From positions 1 to 33,653 of the forward strand of contig JACZJL010000184.1 of NCBI GenBank assembly GCA_014860585.1: 33,653 bases of DNA, given 5' to 3'. Position numbers and translations under genes: made by a program. Of the stretch, positions 25,743 to 33,504 are shown piece by piece (positions within the stretch are counted from its first letter, which is position 1; each line of letters starts with the position of its first letter). The notes beneath the pieces were generated by a model. It saw only the letters and a list, made by a program, of their open reading frames with translations, was not told where the DNA came from and searched no databases. This DNA comes from Bacteroidales bacterium. Lineage in GTDB: Bacteria > Bacteroidota > Bacteroidia > Bacteroidales > 4484-276.

Positions 25743-27305
25743 CTATTTGGTAATTTCAATTGCAGCATCAACATAAGGATGATCCCCTTTTATTTTGGAA
25801 TAGAATGAATTCCTTTTTACCTTCTCCAACCTTTTTAAACTTAAGACTGTTTCGGCTTGCTCCATGGGTGTTCTACAGTTAGGGTAGTCAGCTGCTATAT
25901 TGGATAAGTCGGCAGTGTTGCCGAATAACCCTAAATGCCTTTTTATTTCAGATTTCAAATACCAGTCATTTGCCTCTTTATGTCGTTCCCGAATTATTGC
26001 TACTATATCTTCTGGAACCTTTTGGTAATTTTCGTTGATCCACTTTAAAATCTGATATTCTTGAAATGGATATGTTGAAAGAGGTGAGGAAAGAAACTTT
26101 GTAAGTTCATCTATAGCTTTGGCTTGTGCATTAATTTTTGTGATGTATTTTAAAATGTATTCTGTTTCTTGAGGATGCTTTTCAATTATTGAAAGGCAGT
26201 AATCCACTGCAAAAGAATTTCTTGCCTCTGCCAGCCTATTAAGCAAATAATGGAATAAGGTCTTGTCAAAGGATTCGTCAGATCTTTCACAGAAGTATGC
26301 TCGGAAGGTCTCAATTAATACCTCAATAGTCTCAGCATCTTTTATCTCTTTGAGTTTCTCAAATTGCTCAGGTGTTAATGAAGGTGAATTATCTAACACA
26401 AGACCATCAATTATTGCCTCATTTTGTAAAGTTTGATGCTCTTTGATTCGTGAAGAGATATTTTCAATTATGAATTGAATATTTTCAAATGAATTTCTTG
26501 CATCTTCCGCTTTCAAAATTTTGGTTTTCGCTGATTGCAGATTTAGACCTCTCAATCTTAGTAGTTCTATGAGTTGTACAAGTGCTTTCTTAGCTTCAGC
26601 TTTTGATTTGCAGAATATTCTAATGTCATCTACATATCGAAGGTGTTCTATTTTAGAGTCGTGGAGCGCTAAGTCGATTTCATTAAGGTATAGCTTGGCA
26701 AGTATGTGAGATGCTGTGCAAGCTTGCGGAATACCCTTGTTTTGTATGATGGCCCATTTTCTATGACATGTTTTTATTGCATTAGCAATCTTATCCTCAA
26801 CCCCTGCAATTTTTAGGTCAGAATAAAGGGTAAAATGATCAATATTCTCGTAATATCCAGTAATGTCAGCAATTATAACAAAAGGATAACCTTCGCCTAT
26901 TTTTTCGATACTCCTTTTTCTGAATGCATCCCAACATTCAAATCGATTTTTCACCCATTTGGTGCCATCTATATTTCCAGTTAAAACGTAGGCAAAGTCC
27001 TTTACTTCTTGCGACCATTTTAGAGTTTGGAAAATATTATTGTAAGCTTCTCCAATAAGGTGCAGGTAATAAAAATGATCAGTAATTTCTAAATGGCTGC
27101 CAGGTCGCACAAGACCACCTTTTTTTGGGACGTTGCAGTAGAAGGCAGCAGAAGGAATAAAAGTATTGTCATTTATTTCTTTTGTTATCTTTTCCTTCCA
27201 ATTGTGGATAAGCATATTAATAAAACTGAGCTCTTGGGTCTGTTTGATGAACAGTCCATTTTCAAAGTCGAATAGAAGTCGTTTCCAAGTCCAGTCGAAG
27301 TTCAT
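25743..27305 (-). CDS. Reverse transcriptase, unknown-group/Abi-like, with helical C-terminal half
   Basis: A 520-residue protein. The N-terminal half (about 45-300) is a reverse transcriptase. It shows an RPG-containing fingers segment (GLVRPGSHLEITDHFYYLHL), motif A FVIIADITGYYENIDH with D147, motif 4 KGIPQACTASHILAKLYLNEID (190-211) and the catalytic YVDD (224-227) in HLRYVDDIRIF, then a thumb-like LRGLNLQSAKTKIL. There is no group II intron maturase/endonuclease domain. Motif 4 is neither the SQ type of diversity-generating elements nor a clear retron type; it resembles the unknown-group/Abi reverse transcriptases linked to phage defence. The C-terminal half (about 320-520) is predicted to be all-helical and HEAT-like. 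Base composition is visibly more A+T-rich than its neighbours, suggesting transfer. It lies 166 bases after a surface-protein gene on the same strand; no non-coding RNA was identified in that gap. Confidence 0.88.
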   Translation of the reverse strand: MNFDWTWKRLLFDFENGLFIKQTQELSFINMLIHNWKEKITKEINDNTFIPSAAFYCNVPKKGGLVRPGSHLEITDHFYYLHLIGEAYNNIFQTLKWSQEVKDFAYVLTGNIDGTKWVKNRFECWDAFRKRSIEKIGEGYPFVIIADITGYYENIDHFTLYSDLKIAGVEDKIANAIKTCHRKWAIIQNKGIPQACTASHILAKLYLNEIDLALHDSKIEHLRYVDDIRIFCKSKAEAKKALVQLIELLRLRGLNLQSAKTKILKAEDARNSFENIQFIIENISSRIKEHQTLQNEAIIDGLVLDNSPSLTPEQFEKLKEIKDAETIEVLIETFRAYFCERSDESFDKTLFHYLLNRLAEARNSFAVDYCLSIIEKHPQETEYILKYITKINAQAKAIDELTKFLSSPLSTYPFQEYQILKWINENYQKVPEDIVAIIRERHKEANDWYLKSEIKRHLGLFGNTADLSNIAADYPNCRTPMEQAETVLSLKRLEKVKRNSFYSKIKGDHPYVDAAIEITK

Positions 27306-27471
27306 ATCATTGCCTTGTTACCAATTAATTTTTAAGTTGTAAAAAATAGACAATCAAAAATCTCTTGCATACCTTTTCTCGTTCATTCTCAATTACTTTT
27401 ATCATGCTATACATTCAAAATTCAGATTCTAAATATTTTACAAATCATCAAATTCGACTTAATGTCAAGCT

Positions 27472-30400
27472 TTAATCCCTCAAACAACGGACACTAAACC
27501 CCAAATCCTTAGTGCTGCCGCTACCAATGTTTACGTTCGCGTAGTAAACTGCCAAGAATAGGCTCCAGGCGTTTGTAGCCGAGTTCTCGGTAGAAGACCA
27601 CCAATGACCGTAGAAGCCCATGTTGTAGAAAAAACCATTGGTATTGCGGTTTCCGCCGGGCAAAGCCGTAAAGTTAGTAGCGTTGTTATCATTCAGGTTA
27701 TTGCCCACAATACAGGTACCTGCGTATGTATTCCAATTGGTTTTCGCGGCCAGGGCTTTAGCTATGTAACTTGTGTTGCTGTTGCACAGGTAGGCCGGAT
27801 GGCTGCCTACATAGGTGGTTAAGGCAAACCATTCGGAAATGGTGGGTACATGCCACCCGGTTGGGCACAGGCCGGCGCTGTTGTTCACTGCATTCCAGTT
27901 GTACAAAGCACCGTAGATGTTTTTCCAAATGATATCATTATCGTACCAGGCATAAGCGCCGGTGGTGTTGTTTACCCAGGCAGTGTTGTTGCTTCCCGGA
28001 TATTCGATAGAACTATTATTGCGGTATTTGGTGGTTTTCAGGTTTTCTTGCATCCAGCATTGGTTGCCAATTTTTACGGTATTGTAAACATTGCCATCAA
28101 TGTCAGTAACAGTTGGCATACCTTGACAGGGCGAGCCATCTGGCAGTAAGCTAATAATCACAAAATCGCCATTACTACAGCCATTTTGAGCGGTTATGGC
28201 CCACTGCAGCAGGTAGGTTTCGCCGCCAATGCCACTGAACTGGCTGGTGGGGTTGGTGGGCTGGCTGATGGTTCCACCTACACCACTTGCTATTGTCCAT
28301 AACCCTGTGCCTCCGGCTGTGGGAGCATTCCCCTGTAAAGTGGTTGTAGTTCCCGGGATATCAATCTGGTCATCGCCAGCATTTACCAGCGGCAAGGGGA
28401 GAAAAATGAGTGTCATTGCATCAGTAGCTGAAACTGCGCAGGGGGCTAGTGGTTGGGCAGTAAGTGTAATGACAACTGAACCGGCATTTTGATCTGCTAC
28501 ACTTGGCGTGTAAACAGGGCTGAGTAGGCCTGGATTACTAAAACTGCCAGTACCGGAGGTTGACCAGTTCACTGCTGAATATCTTAATGCTGATCCACTC
28601 AATTCGTGCACCTGATTTGCACAAATAGTAGCATCGGCTCCTGCATTGGCAGTGGAAAGGCGTTGAATGGATAAAACTTTTGTATCAGAAGCTGAAACAG
28701 CGCAGGGCGAAATGGGCTGGGCTGTGAGTGTAAGGATCAATGATCCTGCAAGTTTATCATCTGTACTTGGAGTATAAATCGGATTTAGGATTCCGTTGTT
28801 ACTGAACGAGCCAGTTCCCGAGGTAGTCCAGAGCAATGATGAATATCTCTGTGCTGAACCATTTAAGGTATTGGTTTGATTTTCGCAGATGGTGGCATCT
28901 AACCCGGCATTGGCAGTGGAAAGCCGCTGAATAGAGAGCATCATCTGATCTATGGTGGCCAGAGCGCACGGAGAAAGTGGCTGGGCAATTAAAGTCAGGG
29001 TAACTGATCCGGCAAGTTTGTCACTAGTACTCGGAGTGTACACAGGGCTGAGTATTGCGGCATTACTGAAAGAACCCGTTCCACTGGTACTCCAAATCAC
29101 CGTCGAATATCTTGAAGCAGCGCCGTTGAGTGTGTGGGTTGTGTTTTCACAAATAGTAGCATCAATGCCCGCATCAGCAGTTGAGAACTGTTGAATGGTC
29201 AGAATCAAATCATCTGAGGAGGCGGTTGCACATGGAGAAATGGGCTGCACAGTAATAGTCAATATCACTGAACCGGCAATGATATCTGCTGCTCCAGGGG
29301 TATATGTAGGATTGAGGATGGCGTTGTTGCTGAAATTTCCCGTACCGGAAGTCGTCCAGAGCACTGATGAAAAATTGCCTGCCTGACCGTTTAACGAATG
29401 GAAGTTGTTCTGGCAGATGGTATAATCAACACCGGCACTCACGGTGGCTGGCGACTGATCAAAAGTTATATTCATTTCATCAAAACTTTCATAGCAAGGT
29501 GTTGATATCGTCCAGCGCAGAGTGTAGTTTTCACAAAGCAGCGCAGTGAATAATGTGGCAGGATTTGTTGCATCTTCAAAAACTCCTCCATCGCCACTAA
29601 TAGCCGTCCACAGCCCGCTTCCCACAACAGGTGCGTTGGCTGCGAGGAGAATTGTAGTTTGCTGGGTGTTTACAAGCACGTCCTCACCGGCAACGGCTTC
29701 AGTGGGTATGGCATCAAACACCACAACCATTTCGTCATTGCTTTCGTAACATGCAGTGGAAATGGTCCAGGTGAGGCTGTAGGTCTGGCAGGGTAAACCG
29801 GTGAAGGTTGTGTTGGGATCGGTGGCGCTGCCAAAAGCGCCGCCTTCGCCGCCGGTTACCGTCCACAGCCCGCTTCCCACCTCAGGTGTATTGGCTGCGA
29901 GGGTAATGGTGGTCAGTTCGGTGTTCACTACTACATCGTCGCCGGCCATGGCTGTGTTAGGGATTGGATCGAAGGTAATGTTTATTTCGTCGTAGGTCTG
30001 GCTGCAGGCGGTTGCAATAGTCCACCGCAACGTGTAGGTCTGACAGGGTAGCCCGGTGAAGGTGGTTGCGGGGTTGGCAGGATCAGTAAAGCTGCCGCCC
30101 GAGCCATTAACTACCGTCCACAGCCCGTTTCCGACTATGGGCGTATTTCCCGAGAGGGTTACCATGGTGGTTTCGTCGTTGAAGAGCAGGTCATCGCCGG
30201 CTGCGGCCACCGTGGGAATGGCGTTAAAAGTTATGTAAACATAGGAGTGCTTGGTGGAGCAGGAGGTGGAAATACTCCAGCGCAGCCTGTAAACCGTGCA
30301 AGGCTTTCCGTGGAATTTTGTTTTTGGGTCGTTGGGGTCTTCAAAGTAGCCGCCCGAGCCGCTCACTTTCGTCCACAGCCCGGTTCCAACAGCTGGTATG

Positions 30401-31017
30401 TTGCCTGCGAGCTGCGCCACGGTGTCGGCGGTGTTGATGACCTGCTCCGGCCCGGCGGTTGGGTTGCTGGGTTGGGGAGTGCAGGCGCCGCAGGTTTCGA
30501 ACCAGTTCACCCCACTCCAGTAGTTGAGGCAGTTGGTGGTAGTATTGTAAATGGTCATCCCTGCAGGTGGATCCTGCAAGGCATTGCGTTCTTCGGTGGT
30601 CATGTTTTTCAGTCCGGCACTGAAGTCGGCGTACTTGGCAAATGGCACGCTGAGCAACTGTGTGACGCCCATCAACTGATAACCGGCGCTACCGTCGAAG
30701 TTGATGGCGGTTTCGAGGTAAAACAGGCCGGTGCTCCAATTAATCTCGCCAAAATTTCTGCTGAGCACCGTTCCCTGCCCGATGACGAGATTCACCAGGC
30801 CAAAACCGTTGGTGGTAGCGGGATGCACTTCGCTGTAAACTACGGTTCCGTCGGGTGCATCTGCAAGGATTGACACCTTCAGCCAGATGTCGGTGTAAGG
30901 CAGCGCGTCGCCATCGCCATTGCGCACAACAGTTTGGTAATTGATGCCTGCCGGGGTTTGGGCCATCATCAGGATGCTCGTCAGGATTGCGCTGAGAAGG
31001 AGAGTAAATTTATTCAT
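27472..31017 (-). CDS. Long repeat-containing surface protein with C-terminal FISUMP domain
   Basis: An 1181-residue secreted protein. It has a signal peptide (about 1-20, ending MMAQ) and an N-terminal domain common in Bacteroidota surface proteins (TPAGINYQTVVRNGDG...SVPFAKYAD, to about 150). Four type-1 repeats of about 80 residues follow (about 189-519; GSGLWT...PCQTYTLRWTIST..C). Four type-2 repeats of about 85 residues come next (about 526-872; DATICEN...LNGSA.RYS..LWTTSGTGSFSN). One further type-1-like repeat follows (about 885-965). The C-terminus is a Fib_succ_major (FISUMP) domain (about 970-1181: TVKIGNQCWMQENLKTTKY, CPTGWHVPT, WWSSTENSATNAW, GFSVRCLRD). No T9SS sorting domain is present. 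It is probably an adhesin-like surface protein; the ligand is unknown. The start at 31017 gives the signal peptide; the TTG at 31047 does not help. Confidence 0.88.
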   Translation of the reverse strand: MNKFTLLLSAILTSILMMAQTPAGINYQTVVRNGDGDALPYTDIWLKVSILADAPDGTVVYSEVHPATTNGFGLVNLVIGQGTVLSRNFGEINWSTGLFYLETAINFDGSAGYQLMGVTQLLSVPFAKYADFSAGLKNMTTEERNALQDPPAGMTIYNTTTNCLNYWSGVNWFETCGACTPQPSNPTAGPEQVINTADTVAQLAGNIPAVGTGLWTKVSGSGGYFEDPNDPKTKFHGKPCTVYRLRWSISTSCSTKHSYVYITFNAIPTVAAAGDDLLFNDETTMVTLSGNTPIVGNGLWTVVNGSGGSFTDPANPATTFTGLPCQTYTLRWTIATACSQTYDEINITFDPIPNTAMAGDDVVVNTELTTITLAANTPEVGSGLWTVTGGEGGAFGSATDPNTTFTGLPCQTYSLTWTISTACYESNDEMVVVFDAIPTEAVAGEDVLVNTQQTTILLAANAPVVGSGLWTAISGDGGVFEDATNPATLFTALLCENYTLRWTISTPCYESFDEMNITFDQSPATVSAGVDYTICQNNFHSLNGQAGNFSSVLWTTSGTGNFSNNAILNPTYTPGAADIIAGSVILTITVQPISPCATASSDDLILTIQQFSTADAGIDATICENTTHTLNGAASRYSTVIWSTSGTGSFSNAAILSPVYTPSTSDKLAGSVTLTLIAQPLSPCALATIDQMMLSIQRLSTANAGLDATICENQTNTLNGSAQRYSSLLWTTSGTGSFSNNGILNPIYTPSTDDKLAGSLILTLTAQPISPCAVSASDTKVLSIQRLSTANAGADATICANQVHELSGSALRYSAVNWSTSGTGSFSNPGLLSPVYTPSVADQNAGSVVITLTAQPLAPCAVSATDAMTLIFLPLPLVNAGDDQIDIPGTTTTLQGNAPTAGGTGLWTIASGVGGTISQPTNPTSQFSGIGGETYLLQWAITAQNGCSNGDFVIISLLPDGSPCQGMPTVTDIDGNVYNTVKIGNQCWMQENLKTTKYRNNSSIEYPGSNNTAWVNNTTGAYAWYDNDIIWKNIYGALYNWNAVNNSAGLCPTGWHVPTISEWFALTTYVGSHPAYLCNSNTSYIAKALAAKTNWNTYAGTCIVGNNLNDNNATNFTALPGGNRNTNGFFYNMGFYGHWWSSTENSATNAWSLFLAVYYANVNIGSGSTKDLGFSVRCLRD

Positions 31018-31142
31018 ACAAAGAAAGTTAGGAGGGTTAATTTTCAATAGTGCAAATATTCTGAAAATTTGCTGATGGAAATGAAATATTTTGTTAAAAA
31101 TGCAATTTGAACTGGATCAAAATAATGGTGAGCCCCAACGCC

Positions 31143-31195
31143 AGCCCTGACAGGGTTTTCCAGTGGATGCCTACGGCAGAAACCCTGTCAGGGCT
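31143..31195 (+). repeat. Central hairpin of repeat unit IV
   Basis: Arms agccctgacagggttt and aaaccctgtcagggct form a perfect 16-bp stem. The loop (around ccagtggatgcctacggcag) is shared with the hairpin at 23848-23900, showing common descent. Confidence 0.85.
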
Positions 31196-31210
31196 AAATT
31201 TAATTCCGGA

Positions 31211-31289
31211 AGTCACCCCGTGAGTCGCTTGCATGTTACAACCATAGCTGAAAACACATTGATTGCCGGATAGAACTCACGGGGTGACT
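31211..31289 (+). mobile_element. MITE-like element 1 (79 bp)
   Basis: Perfect 15-bp terminal inverted repeats AGTCACCCCGTGAGT (31211-31225) and ACTCACGGGGTGACT (31275-31289). No coding capacity. It lies inside repeat unit IV, between its central hairpin and the following block. It shares its left end (cgcttgcatgtt) and right end (gattg..ga..gaactcac) with element 2. Confidence 0.7.
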
Positions 31290-31295
31290 CAATCA

Positions 31296-31690
31296 AACCG
31301 CTGACAATAAGGTTTGATGACTTTTGGTGGCGGTCAATTCTACTAAGGTTGTTTTTTAGGGATAAGGTTTTCTGATCCTATGCAGCCATTTTTTGAAAAC
31401 TGGAAATTACTGGAATTGTTTTTCATTGGCAGGCTGGAGCCTGCCATGATAGACCGGACGAGGCAGAGCCTCGTCCGAACACACGTTCAGCTTAGGCTCC
31501 AGCCTAAGCTGCATCTATTTCTGCAGGCTCTTGCCTGCGTTTCTGATTATCAGGGTTTGAATTCAAAATGACCTGGCCGATTCTTTTTTCTTCCCGCCGA
31601 AAAAGCAAAACCTTATCCATTCTCCAAACCTTAGTAGAAAAGGTAACCACAAGAAAAACAAAACCATATTACCTTATTGAAGATAAATAA
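31296..31690 (+). repeat. Mosaic repeat unit IV (rest of the unit)
   Basis: Contains aataaggtttgatgacttttggtgg, ttctactaaggttg, ataaggttttctgatcctat, the full four-palindrome cluster (31428-31538), the tail with gaattcaaaatgacctgg and cccgccgaaaaagcaaaacctta, then caaaccttagtagaaaaggtaacc and ttaccttattgaa. With unit II it is the most complete copy and marks the right side of the island. Confidence 0.85.
31428..31538 (+). repeat. Four-palindrome cluster, copy 4
   Basis: Palindromes at 31428-31445, 31455-31477, 31488-31511 and 31523-31538. It is almost identical to copy 1 over 111 bases (one visible change, tgcatc for tgtatc in a spacer). Confidence 0.88.
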
Positions 31691-31722
31691 ATGGAGAATT
31701 TGGATTGGCTTTCCATTTCGGA

Positions 31723-31931
31723 AGTCACCCCGTGAGTCGCTTGCATGTTTTACCAATTGTAATTATAAAATGGTCCAAAACCATTTTATAATTTTACAAT
31801 GGTAAATGCCGATGCTACTTGAAAATAGTACAATGAGACGAAGTCGAAATTGGACTATATTGAAAGTGCAATCGGTATTACAAACAAAGTTGAAAACCCA
31901 GTGATTGTCTGACAGAACTCACGGGATGACT
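31723..31931 (+). mobile_element. MITE-like element 2 (209 bp)
   Basis: Terminal inverted repeats AGTCACCCCGTGAGT (31723-31737) and ACTCACGGGATGACT (31917-31931, one mismatch). The ends match element 1, but the interior is longer and includes a large hairpin (31751-31804). No coding capacity. It lies between repeat unit IV and the end of the type B T9SS cargo gene. Confidence 0.7.
31751..31804. repeat. Long AT-rich hairpin inside MITE-like element 2
   Basis: attataaaatgg and ccattttataat pair perfectly around tccaaaa. The outer arms taccaattgtaa and ttacaatggta extend the stem with one bulge to about 23 bp. Confidence 0.8.
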
Positions 31932-31959
31932 CGTCCACTCTAAGCGGTTTGTAGGTTTT

Positions 31960-31979
31960 AGCGATAGCATCGCTTTTTT
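31960..31979 (+). other. Small hairpin with T run on the plus strand
   Basis: agcgat and atcgct pair around agc, followed by six T. In the plus direction it looks like a weak terminator, but the adjacent gene ends here from the minus strand, where the hairpin has no T run after it. Confidence 0.4.
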
Positions 31980-31983
31980 GACC

Positions 31984-33504
31984 TTAACGGATTATCGTCA
32001 CCGTACCTCGTTTTTCCATATTTTGCCCTTCAGGCGTGCGGAATTTAATCAGGTAAACGTAAGCGCCGGAAGGCTGGAGTTCGCCATCCTGCTTACCCGT
32101 CCAGCCTTCGTTAGGGTCGGTAGTGATAAAGATCGTTTGTCCCCATTTGTTGAAGATTAGCAGTTCGTAACTGCCATCGGCAATGAAGGATACAATGGGC
32201 TTAAATTCATTATCGGGCGGCACTCCATCTGGGATGAAGGCATTGGGAACGATCACTTTTGTTTCCATTTCAAGGGTGATCCGGTTGGATTTGCTGGTAG
32301 CATTGTTGCCGCTGTTTTCGACGGCTTCGACATAATATTCAAACACTCCGCCCAAACCTGATAATGTGGACACATCGTCGCTATAATTATTTACAGTCCC
32401 GGGAACATCAGCGACCAATGTAAAGTTTCCCGAAGTGCTTCGGTAGATATTATATCGCTCCACTCCATTGTCCCAGCCTTCGTAATGGTTCCATTGAAGG
32501 TCGTTGGTGTAATCCGGGCGCGGTTGACCTGTGAGGTGAACGGTTTGATGAATCGCACTGGTGGTGAAGGTCACCCCGCAACTGTCCCACATCACAATCC
32601 GGTATTCATAACTGGATGAACTAAAATCAGCGGTCAGATCGTCATAGGATTTTTGGGGGTTGTAATTCAAATTGTCCTCAAACGATTGTTGGATGGCAAA
32701 CTGTGGTTGACCTTCATCCTGGCGTTCCAACTCAAACCTTAGAATGGGCGCTGTCGGATCGGCTTCCCAGTTTATGCGGATGAAATTGTTGTCTTCAACC
32801 GAAGCAGTTAAAATATTGACAAATTGCGGTTTGGGATAAGTTCTTGAATGGATGGTTTGCACACAGGAAGATGAAGTTCGGGTACCATCCTGGTTGACTG
32901 CCCTGATTTTGTAGGAATACAGTTCATCAGGGAGCGGATTGGTATGCACGTAAGAGGTCACGTTGGGCTGAGTAGTAGTCAGCAACTGGAAACTGATGCC
33001 ATCAACCGAAGCCAGCACCTCATATCCGGCCAATTCTTCTTTCATGTTGATGTAATCTGTCCAGTTAAGGGAAATGGTGTTGGCGCAGATATTTTGCTGC
33101 GGTTGATTAAGTAAAATTGTTATCAGTGTATCCGACCATGGCGAGTTGTTGGGGTCATTACCAGGGTTAAACGCATAAATCCTATACCATTCGGATTGGT
33201 TACAAGCGTTGGCATCAAGATGATTATAACTAGTTTGGTTGATACCTGTCACGGTGTCAATTCTTTGCCAGATAATCCCCTGCTTTTGGACAATAACATA
33301 GCCGAGGGTATTATCAGTATTCGCAAACCAGGAAATGATCGGGTGTCCGTCGGCAGTGATGCTGATAGAGTCCATCTGGGGAGTTTGTAAGTTGCTTTGA
33401 GAAAGCAAGGTTACGGAAGGGAAAGCAAAGAAAAGGATAATAAGCAGCCTGATTCCTGTAAAAGACCCTGTCAAATTTTTGCTTATTGAGTGTTGTTGAA
33501 TCAT
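31984..33504 (-). CDS. Secreted fibronectin-III-like protein with type B T9SS (CHU_C) domain
   Basis: A 506-residue secreted protein with a signal peptide (about 1-35, hydrophobic core IRLLIILFFAFPSVTLL, then SQ). Several fibronectin-type-III-like segments follow (for example SNNTLGYV-like and ISLNWTDYINMKEELAGYEV, RINWEADPTAPILRFELERQ, NDLQWNHYEGWDNGVERYNIYR). The C-terminus (about 414-506: VIVPNAFIPDG, YELLIFNKWGQTIF, GAYVYLIKFRTPEG) is the gliding-motility-associated CHU_C domain, the type B T9SS sorting signal. The start ATG overlaps the stop of the upstream M16 peptidase gene as ATGA, implying cotranslation. The ligand is unknown; a surface or matrix role is likely. Confidence 0.88.
   Translation of the reverse strand: MIQQHSISKNLTGSFTGIRLLIILFFAFPSVTLLSQSNLQTPQMDSISITADGHPIISWFANTDNTLGYVIVQKQGIIWQRIDTVTGINQTSYNHLDANACNQSEWYRIYAFNPGNDPNNSPWSDTLITILLNQPQQNICANTISLNWTDYINMKEELAGYEVLASVDGISFQLLTTTQPNVTSYVHTNPLPDELYSYKIRAVNQDGTRTSSSCVQTIHSRTYPKPQFVNILTASVEDNNFIRINWEADPTAPILRFELERQDEGQPQFAIQQSFEDNLNYNPQKSYDDLTADFSSSSYEYRIVMWDSCGVTFTTSAIHQTVHLTGQPRPDYTNDLQWNHYEGWDNGVERYNIYRSTSGNFTLVADVPGTVNNYSDDVSTLSGLGGVFEYYVEAVENSGNNATSKSNRITLEMETKVIVPNAFIPDGVPPDNEFKPIVSFIADGSYELLIFNKWGQTIFITTDPNEGWTGKQDGELQPSGAYVYLIKFRTPEGQNMEKRGTVTIIR

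Noticed and set aside
27306-27471. Retron msr/msd RNA or DGR template repeat in the gap before the RT gene
   Set aside because: The 166 bases are A+T-rich without long inverted ends, without a strong stem-loop and without visible similarity to the end of the FISUMP gene.
23848-31538. Integron cassette array with attC sites
   Set aside because: The palindromic repeats lack the attC core pattern at their ends, no intI gene is present, and the repeats are far longer and more complex than attC. The cassette-like layout is kept as a separate finding.
22460-31690. CRISPR array
   Set aside because: Repeats are long, mosaic and unevenly spaced, without short identical repeats alternating with unique spacers of constant size, and no cas genes are present.
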